11,351 nt of DNA from Spirochaetales bacterium. Lineage in GTDB: Bacteria > Spirochaetota > Spirochaetia > SZUA-6 > DRHE01. The notes under the pieces are model-generated. The model had not been told where the DNA came from and did not search any database. It saw only the letters and a program-made list of their open reading frames with translations. The stretch lies in the NCBI GenBank assembly GCA_011049745.1, contig DRHE01000211.1, positions 1 to 11,351 on the forward strand, read 5' to 3'. Made by a program: the position numbers and the translations under genes. How positions within the stretch are numbered: the stretch's first letter is position 1; the number at the start of each line of letters is the position of its first letter. Positions 6,394 to 11,351 of the stretch are shown here, piece after piece.

Positions 6394-7170
6394 CTAAATA
6401 TAGTATATCATGGTTATCAGGGCATTAGCCAGAATACAGAGAACAAAACCCTGTCCTACTGCCTTAATAGCGATCTGAGGTATTTCAGTAGAGGCTATCT
6501 GAACGTGGAATCCCTGGTAGGTAGCGATAAACCCGATAATAATTCCGAATACGATGCTTTTGATCAGAGATGAGATAATATCCACTACTTCCATGGTAGA
6601 GAGCAGATTTCGAAAGTATTCTAAAAATTGAATGGGTTTTACAAACTGGGTCACTACATAGGAACCGAACAAACCAAAGAGGTTAAAATATACAGTTAAG
6701 AGCATCATGGAAAGAATTACACCTAAAAAGCGGGGCACCAGCAGGTAGGAGAAGGGATTGATCCCGACTGAGAGGTAAGCCTCGATTTCATGAGAAACCA
6801 CCATATTCCCCAGTTCGGTGGCTATGGCCGTACCGGAGCGGGCAATAATAATAAAGGCAGTTAGAATTGGACCAAGTTCACGGGTGATAACAATGATCAA
6901 TATGGTGTAGATGAGGTTACCCTGGCCGAACTTAGGCAATATGGTAATACCCTGGATAATAATCACCGCGCCCAGCGAGAGTGATATCAGGGAAATGATG
7001 CCAAGGGCCTCCACGGCGGTAAAGAGAATTTGCATTACCAGCACCCGGAAGCCTACCTGCCTGCGCTTTATGAAGAGAATAGATTCTCTGAGCAATGTGA
7101 GCAGAAAACCGCTGGCATAGAGGAAATTTTTTACTTCTGTTTTAAACCAGCTTCCTAGACGGGCAACCAT
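6394..7170 (-). CDS. mlaE: MCE lipid transport permease (MlaE-like)
   Basis: This is the inner-membrane permease of the MlaFED-type phospholipid transporter. Its 258 residues carry the family hallmark TRELGPILTAFIIIARSG continuing into TAIATELGNM (about 96-123). Hydrophobic segments lie near 52-78, 88-110, 142-172 and 200-220, with a last one at 238-257. The N-terminus has no STAS domain, so it is not a MlaE-MlaB fusion. It is the first gene of the minus-strand operon. The ATG at 7170 is preceded by an A-rich stretch with no recognisable ribosome site. Together with a candidate promoter ending ten bases upstream, this suggests a leaderless or nearly leaderless message. Confidence 0.92.
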   Translation of the reverse strand: MVARLGSWFKTEVKNFLYASGFLLTLLRESILFIKRRQVGFRVLVMQILFTAVEALGIISLISLSLGAVIIIQGITILPKFGQGNLIYTILIIVITRELGPILTAFIIIARSGTAIATELGNMVVSHEIEAYLSVGINPFSYLLVPRFLGVILSMMLLTVYFNLFGLFGSYVVTQFVKPIQFLEYFRNLLSTMEVVDIISSLIKSIVFGIIIGFIATYQGFHVQIASTEIPQIAIKAVGQGFVLCILANALITMIYYI

Positions 7171-7179
7171 ATTTTTTTA

Positions 7180-7208
7180 TTCATAGCATAATTCGATGAT
7201 CATTTCAA
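7180..7208 (-). promoter_or_regulatory. Candidate promoter for the mla operon
   Basis: On the minus strand TTGAAA (7208-7203) is followed after 17 bases by TATGAA (7185-7180), preceded by TGC as in an extended -10. Transcription would begin near 7173, about 3 bases before the mlaE ATG. A second -10-like TAAAAT at 7216-7211 lacks a good -35. Confidence 0.35.
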
Positions 7209-7257
7209 TAATTTTATTCCTGACAAAATAGCTCTTATGTCCGATAATAGAATGAGA

Positions 7258-7286
7258 TTGACATGGGAATATAAGCTTTTTACAAT
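7258..7286 (+). promoter_or_regulatory. Sigma-70-type promoter for the amidohydrolase gene
   Basis: TTGACA (7258-7263), 17 bases, then TACAAT (7281-7286): a perfect -35 and a 5/6 -10 at ideal spacing. The start site should be near 7293, leaving a leader of about 20 bases that carries AAAGGGAT (7301-7308) before the ATG at 7313. No operator palindrome is evident, so strong constitutive expression is the simplest reading. Confidence 0.7.
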
Positions 7287-7312
7287 AGAGCGTTAATTGG
7301 AAAGGGATATTC

Positions 7313-8545
7313 ATGCAGAATATGTATTCTCTCAGCAACATTACTCTGATAACACCTGATGAGGTGCAGCGTGACCAATGTCTGAAGATTGATCAAAAGC
7401 GTATTGCGGCCATCGGAGCCAAGGCCAGGTTTGATATCAGCTCTACTGACGGGGATTTATTTCTCTATCCGGCGCTGATCAATGTTCATGATCATCTGCG
7501 GGGAGATTATCTTCCCAGGGTCGGTCCAAAACCCGGCAATTATTATCTGAACTGGGCGCCCTGGGATAATGATTTGAAATCCTCTGAGGTTTACAAAGAA
7601 AGGGCGAATATTACAATTGAACAGAGCTATTTCCTGGGGGCTTATAAGAATCTCTTTTCCGGTGTGGTTACGGTGAATGATCATTTCCCCCATGAATTTA
7701 ATGAAGAGTTTATTCCTGTACTGCCCGTTAGGGTTATCCAAAATTACACCCTGGCCCATGAGTGTTCATCTTATGATCTTAAATGGGGTGAAGGTATTGG
7801 GGCAGAGCACGCCAGAGCGGTAAAGAATAATTATCCCTTTATAACCCATCTAGAGGAAGGTTTTGATGAGGAGTCCCAGAGGGGCATCGAAATCCTCGAG
7901 GAGCTTCACTGCCTGGATGATTATGATATTCTAATCCACTGCATAGGATTCAGCGATGAGGACATCAAAAAAACAAAGAAGGCGGGAGCAGCTGTTGCCT
8001 GGTGCCCGGCCTCTAATATGTTTATGTTTAACCTGACCTGCAAGATTAGAAATATCATGGAGGCAGGAATCCCGGTCAGTTTAGGGACTGATTCCACCCA
8101 TACCGGTTCTGTTAATCTGCTGGAAGAAATGCGTTTTGCCAGGAAGACTTACCGCCGCATGTATGGTGAGGATCTTCCGGCTTATGCTCTGGTTCAGATG
8201 GTAACCGTAAACCCGGCTGGGGCCTTTAGAATGCAGGATAAAATCGGTTCTGTAGAAGAGGGCAAACTTGCCGATCTGCTGCTGATTAAGCCCAGGGATA
8301 ATGATCCCTATGAGGCTCTGGTAAATGCTGAAATGGAGGATATCGAGCTCCTTATTCAGGAAGGCAGACCGATCTATGGATCGGTGAAATATGAAGAACT
8401 TTTTGCAGGGAGCAGTGATTATACTCAACTTTCGGTTGGCGGCAGAGAGATGCTGGTAAAGGGTGATCCGGCTGCGTTATTGGCAGGAATAAGAAAAGCT
8501 GTAGGTTTCAAGAAGGTTCTTGATTATTTGCCCTTTGACGTTTAG
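7313..8545 (+). CDS. Amidohydrolase family metal-dependent hydrolase/deaminase (ATZ/TRZ-like)
   Basis: This is a cytoplasmic amidohydrolase of 410 residues that probably deaminates or hydrolyses a ring compound such as a purine, pterin or other nucleobase-like substrate. The exact substrate is unknown. The N-terminal beta region (1-55) leads into the metal pair H59/H61 (VHDHLRG). Then come H179 with E182 (THLEEG), H209 (IHCIG) and D260 (GTDSTH). The HxxE, H and D spacing resembles the ATZ/TRZ-type adenosine/5'-methylthioadenosine deaminases. The C-terminal composite-domain strand VEEGKLADLLLI (314-325) is typical of the superfamily. All expected metal and proton-shuttle residues are present, so it should be active. 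The ATG at 7313 has AAAGGG 6 bases upstream. The gene starts the plus-strand unit, and the two cyclic-nucleotide-domain genes follow 40 bases downstream. Confidence 0.85.
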   Translation: MQNMYSLSNITLITPDEVQRDQCLKIDQKRIAAIGAKARFDISSTDGDLFLYPALINVHDHLRGDYLPRVGPKPGNYYLNWAPWDNDLKSSEVYKERANITIEQSYFLGAYKNLFSGVVTVNDHFPHEFNEEFIPVLPVRVIQNYTLAHECSSYDLKWGEGIGAEHARAVKNNYPFITHLEEGFDEESQRGIEILEELHCLDDYDILIHCIGFSDEDIKKTKKAGAAVAWCPASNMFMFNLTCKIRNIMEAGIPVSLGTDSTHTGSVNLLEEMRFARKTYRRMYGEDLPAYALVQMVTVNPAGAFRMQDKIGSVEEGKLADLLLIKPRDNDPYEALVNAEMEDIELLIQEGRPIYGSVKYEELFAGSSDYTQLSVGGREMLVKGDPAALLAGIRKAVGFKKVLDYLPFDV

Positions 8546-8572
8546 GGTTATAGGTATAAGTATTATAAAGCC

Positions 8573-8578
8573 AAGGAG
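8573..8578 (+). promoter_or_regulatory. Ribosome binding site deciding a TTG start
   Basis: AAGGAG lies 7 bases before the TTG at 8586. No ATG or GTG in the same frame lies near it, so the cyclic-nucleotide/TPR gene most likely starts at TTG. Confidence 0.65.
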
Positions 8579-8585
8579 ATAAGCT

Positions 8586-9596
8586 TTGTCACCCAAAGCA
8601 ATAAGGTATAAGGCAAACTCGATAATCTTTTTTAAAGGCGATCGCAGCGATAAAATATTCATTTTGAATTCAGGCAAGGTGAGTCTCAATTATCTGGATA
8701 TCGAAACCGGTCAGGAGATCCATGACCCTATTAAAACCGGGGAATTCTTCGGCGTTAAATCAGCGCTGGGCAGATTCCCAAGGGAAGAAACCGCTCTGGT
8801 GCTTCAGGATTCAAATGTAATTGCTTTCTCCATACCGGAATTTGAGCAGGTGGTTACCCAGAATACCCGGATCATTCTGAAAATGCTTAAGGTTTTTTCC
8901 AACCAGCTCAGACGAATTCACAAGCGGGTGCAGAATCTTTTATACTCGGAAGTTGCTGTAAAACCGGAAACCGGTCTGTATAAAATTGGCGAATATTACC
9001 TGAAGAATAAACGGTACTCTCAGGCTCTCTATGCCTATAAACGCTATCTTGTTTATTATCCCTCAGGCGCCTATGCAGATGATGTTACCAGAAAAATAGA
9101 GCTGACCGAAGAGTGTCTCTCCAAATATGGCCAGGGGAAGGGGGCGCCCCAGGCGCCGGTGTCTACAGGTGGCACAGTGGCTTTTGAGAAACCCGCGCAG
9201 AAAAAAGAAATGTCCGATGTGGCAAAGAGTTTTTATAATGCGATCAGCCTGGTCAGTCAGCAGAAGTACCAGGAGGCATTCAGGGAATTCAAGACAATTG
9301 CAGATAATAAACAGGATGAAGAGTATGTAGCCAAGGCCCATTTTGAGATTGGCCGCTGTCTTTTTCATCTTGAGCAGTATGATAAGTGTATACAATCCTT
9401 CACCGGCCTGGTACAAAGCTATCCAAAACACCCGGATCTTCGTGAAGCCCTCTTTTTTGTGGGAAACTGTTATGACAGGAAGGGCGAGAAAAACAGGGCA
9501 AGCGGTTTCTATAAGAAGATTTTATCTATGGAAACTCAAGAATCACCGCTCTACAGGAAAACGCGCAAAGCCCTAAGGGCAATTGAAGGGGGCTAG
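8586..9596 (+). CDS. Cyclic nucleotide-binding domain protein with C-terminal TPR repeats
   Basis: This is a cytoplasmic protein of 336 residues with no DNA-binding domain. Residues 5-115 form a CRP-like cyclic-nucleotide-binding barrel (IIFFKGDRSDKIFILNSGKVSL) and the following helix (IILKMLKVFSNQLRRIHKRV). The phosphate-binding cassette at 53-70 reads EFFGVKSALGRFPREETA. The usual glutamate after the glycine is V57 and the RSA core is REE, so ordinary cAMP binding is doubtful; it may bind something else or act as a fold only. Residues 125-180 hold one TPR-like pair (YYLKNKRYSQALYAYKRYL). A low-complexity linker follows (183-208, rich in G, P, A, Q), then two or three more TPRs (211-330), as in YbgF-type arrays. 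The TTG start is supported by AAGGAG 7 bases upstream. The CRP-type regulator starts 2 bases after its stop, so a shared function is likely. Confidence 0.85.
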   Translation: MSPKAIRYKANSIIFFKGDRSDKIFILNSGKVSLNYLDIETGQEIHDPIKTGEFFGVKSALGRFPREETALVLQDSNVIAFSIPEFEQVVTQNTRIILKMLKVFSNQLRRIHKRVQNLLYSEVAVKPETGLYKIGEYYLKNKRYSQALYAYKRYLVYYPSGAYADDVTRKIELTEECLSKYGQGKGAPQAPVSTGGTVAFEKPAQKKEMSDVAKSFYNAISLVSQQKYQEAFREFKTIADNKQDEEYVAKAHFEIGRCLFHLEQYDKCIQSFTGLVQSYPKHPDLREALFFVGNCYDRKGEKNRASGFYKKILSMETQESPLYRKTRKALRAIEGG

Positions 9597-9598
9597 GT

Positions 9599-10249
9599 TT
9601 GTTTGATAATAGCATGTTCAACCGTTTCCGGGTTAGTTTTGAAAAAGGTGAGGTTATATTCTGTGAATATGAACCCGGAGATACCTTTTACCTGATTCAA
9701 AAGGGCAGGGTACAGATTATCAAAATAATGGGTGAGATCGAAAAAACGGTGGCTATACTGCAGCCGGGGGAGATCTTTGGTGAGATGGCAATCTTAGAAG
9801 AAGCGCCGCGCTCGGCAACGGCTATCGCCATGGACCCGGTAAGCGGCCTGGCCTTTAACAGGGAAAATTTTGAGATACTTATGCAGGGTAATCCCCAGAT
9901 TGCCCTTAAGCTGCTGAAGCTCTTCGCCAACCGGGTCTATGACCAAAAGCGAAAATTCCTGATTCTGACCCTTAACGATGTTGAAGCAAAGATTGCCGAC
10001 GTCTTCCTGATGCTGGCTGAAAATGAACCGGTGAACATGGCCGAAGTGGATACCATGGAGTTCAAAACAACTGTTGATGATGTAGCTCACTGGGCCGGCA
10101 TTTCACCGGCCAAATGCAGTGAGGTAATAAACCATTTTGTGAGTCAGCGCCGGATAGAGCTTTTTCCGGACCGGATTATTGTAAAGAATATTAACGATTT
10201 TGCCCGTTTTGTAAGCACCCGCCGGAGGAATCAGGAGCAGCGGGAGTAG
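9599..10249 (+). CDS. CRP/FNR family transcriptional regulator
   Basis: This 216-residue DNA-binding regulator is probably controlled by a cyclic nucleotide. The N-terminal barrel (14-90) has an intact phosphate-binding cassette, GEMAILEEAPRSATA (61-75), with the E and RSA core that contact cyclic-nucleotide phosphate and ribose. The dimer helix is near 92-125. The C-terminal winged helix spans about 157-205, with the helix-turn-helix DVAHWAGISPAKCSEVINHF (161-180). FNR-type cysteine clusters are absent; only C22 and C173 are seen, so oxygen sensing through an iron-sulphur cluster is unlikely. The TTG start at 9599 has AAGGGGG 6 bases upstream, overlapping the end of the preceding gene; an in-frame ATG at 9614 is the alternative. 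Its targets are unknown. The TTGTCA/TGACAA dyad in the mla operon is one untested candidate. Confidence 0.88.
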   Translation: MFDNSMFNRFRVSFEKGEVIFCEYEPGDTFYLIQKGRVQIIKIMGEIEKTVAILQPGEIFGEMAILEEAPRSATAIAMDPVSGLAFNRENFEILMQGNPQIALKLLKLFANRVYDQKRKFLILTLNDVEAKIADVFLMLAENEPVNMAEVDTMEFKTTVDDVAHWAGISPAKCSEVINHFVSQRRIELFPDRIIVKNINDFARFVSTRRRNQEQRE

Positions 10250-10256
10250 CAAAACC

Positions 10257-11351
10257 CTATGGATTTATAGTGGTCTTGTAAAAGACTTTGCCCTCTATGA
10301 CTTCCAGAATAACGGCGCCCTTTACCGGGTTTCTATTCTCATCGTACTTGATGGCGCCGGTAATGGTTTCCATATTGGTGGCTGCCAGGGCATCACGAAT
10401 AGCCCTGGAATCGGTGCTTCCGGCATTCTTGATGGCTTCTACAATTATCATGGCTGCCTCGTAAGCCAGGGCTCCCAAAGCATCGGGTTTCTGACCAAAC
10501 TTAGCTTCATAATCCCTGACAAACTTCTGAGCTGCCGGCAGGTCGGATTCCGGGGTAAAGTGGCTTACAAATAGACCGCCGTTGATGGAATCACCTGCGA
10601 TTTTGATCAGATCGGGTGAGTCCCAGCCGTCGCTTCCAAGCAATTGAGCGGTAATACCCATTTCCCGTGCCTGCCTGGCGATAAGACCGCTGTCATTATA
10701 GTAGTTGGGCAGAAAGAGGACATCGGGGTTCACTTTCTTGATCTTTATCAGCTGGGCATTGAAGTCGGTTGTGCCGGCTGCATAGCTCTCAAAGGCTGCC
10801 ATTTTACCGCCCTGCCTGGAAAACTCGGCGCGGAATACCTCGGCCAGGCCCCTGGTATAGTCATTGACTGCATCATAGAGTGCGGCAGCGCTCCCGGCGC
10901 CTACGGTTTCTATGGCATATTTTGCCGCTATAAATCCCTGGAAGGGATCGATAAAACAGGCGCGGAAAATATGGTCGCCCACCAGTGTAACCGCCGGGTT
11001 GGTGGAAGCGGGGCTGACCATGGGCACACCCTTGCTTTGGGCAATCGGAGCGCCGGCCAGGGATACCTTGCTCATTACGGTTCCGCAGATAACGGAAACC
11101 TTATCATGATCGATAAGCTTGCTGTAGGCATTGGCGCCTTCAGCGGGGTCACCCCTGTCATCTTCCACTATGTACTTGATCATCATGCCGTCAATTCCAC
11201 CACTCTCATTAACTGCGTCAAAATAGAGAATAGCGCCTTTTTTAGTGGAAATACCGAAAGTGGCTGCTTCTCCGGTAATCGGGGCGACAATGCCGATCTT
11301 TTCTTCTCCGGCTTCTTTTTTCTTACAGGTTGTCAGAGAGAGCAGGTTGAC
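10257..11351 (-). CDS. ABC transporter branched-chain amino acid-type substrate-binding lipoprotein (5' end outside window)
   Basis: This is the periplasmic binding subunit of a LivJ-type (HAAT family) uptake system. The frame is open to the right edge and gives 364 visible residues plus stop. Only the first part of the signal peptide, perhaps 10-15 residues, is missing. The visible end begins VNLLSLTTCKKK, so the ninth visible residue is the likely lipidated cysteine (codon 11327-11325). Mature protein starts KIGIVAPITGEAATFG, the classic first strand of type I periplasmic binding proteins. SPASTNP (visible residues 113-118) and the later FLPNYYNDSGLIARQAREMG and GSDGWDSPDL stretches line the ligand cleft. 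An internal ATG at 11186 is not the start. Ligand cannot be fixed from sequence: leucine/isoleucine/valine, other amino acids or amides are all possible. It converges on the CRP-type gene with 7 bases between stops. Confidence 0.92.
   Translation of the reverse strand, partial: VNLLSLTTCKKKEAGEEKIGIVAPITGEAATFGISTKKGAILYFDAVNESGGIDGMMIKYIVEDDRGDPAEGANAYSKLIDHDKVSVICGTVMSKVSLAGAPIAQSKGVPMVSPASTNPAVTLVGDHIFRACFIDPFQGFIAAKYAIETVGAGSAAALYDAVNDYTRGLAEVFRAEFSRQGGKMAAFESYAAGTTDFNAQLIKIKKVNPDVLFLPNYYNDSGLIARQAREMGITAQLLGSDGWDSPDLIKIAGDSINGGLFVSHFTPESDLPAAQKFVRDYEAKFGQKPDALGALAYEAAMIIVEAIKNAGSTDSRAIRDALAATNMETITGAIKYDENRNPVKGAVILEVIEGKVFYKTTINP

Noticed and set aside
7196..7203. ATGATCAT palindrome between mlaE and the amidohydrolase gene as an operator
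   Set aside because: It is only 8 bp and the flanks do not continue the symmetry, so it is expected by chance in AT-rich DNA.
8081..8428. 115-codon minus-strand frame within the amidohydrolase gene
   Set aside because: It lies entirely antisense to a well-supported enzyme, with no recognisable motifs.
8535..8566. TTGACG followed by TATTAT as an internal promoter for the cyclic-nucleotide/TPR gene
   Set aside because: Spacing is 20 bases, and the better-spaced hexamers match poorly. The TTGACG is also inside the amidohydrolase coding end.
10273..10289. GTCTT-GTAA-AAGAC hairpin followed by TTT as a terminator for the CRP-type gene
   Set aside because: It has only five AT-rich base pairs with a three-T tail, and it lies within the coding end of the binding-protein gene.

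Overview
The window looks like chromosomal DNA from an anaerobic, double-membraned bacterium, most likely a spirochaete. The outer membrane is inferred from an MCE lipid-transport set (MlaE, MlaF, MlaD). The anaerobic lifestyle is inferred from a phosphate butyryltransferase/butyrate kinase pair. The spirochaete guess rests on loose lipoprotein boxes ending in FFSC and LTTC, a cyclic-nucleotide-domain/TPR fusion next to a CRP-type regulator, and frequent TTG and GTG starts. It is an inference; no rRNA or other marker gene is present. I see no tRNA, rRNA, CRISPR array, insertion sequence or phage gene, and no gene-free stretch longer than about 140 bases.

Left block, minus strand, read from 7170 down to the left edge: mlaE, mlaF, mlaD, a TPR lipoprotein, a four-helix membrane protein, ptb, a broken buk, a LysM/M23 peptidase, and a secreted protein with a PEGA-like end that runs off the window. 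Most of these genes overlap by 1-23 bases or sit within 15 bases of each other, so this reads as one long operon. The only real gap is 5510-5596, between mlaF and mlaD. It holds a strong 13-bp hairpin and three copies of a TTGTCA half-site. Most of the operon is envelope work: phospholipid transport, a periplasmic lipoprotein scaffold and a cell-wall peptidase. A fermentation pair is embedded in it. MlaC and MlaB are absent from this cluster.

Divergent region 7171-7312: a near-consensus promoter (TTGACA, 17 bp, TACAAT) drives the plus-strand genes. A weaker candidate faces mlaE and would give an almost leaderless message.

Right block, plus strand, 7313-10249: a metal-dependent amidohydrolase with an ATZ/TRZ-type ligand set, a cyclic-nucleotide-binding-domain/TPR fusion whose phosphate-binding cassette is degenerate, and a CRP/FNR regulator whose cassette is intact. 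The two regulatory genes are 2 bases apart and both appear to start at TTG. Facing them, with only 7 bases between the stops, is a branched-chain-amino-acid-type ABC binding lipoprotein that runs off the right edge.

The clearest anomaly is buk. Its first 20 or so codons are fused, out of frame, to its last 155 or so, with about 175 middle codons missing, while ptb beside it is intact. I did not find a convincing wholly new system. The best leads are the broken kinase, the mlaF-mlaD regulatory hairpin, and the paired degenerate and intact cyclic-nucleotide proteins behind an amidohydrolase.
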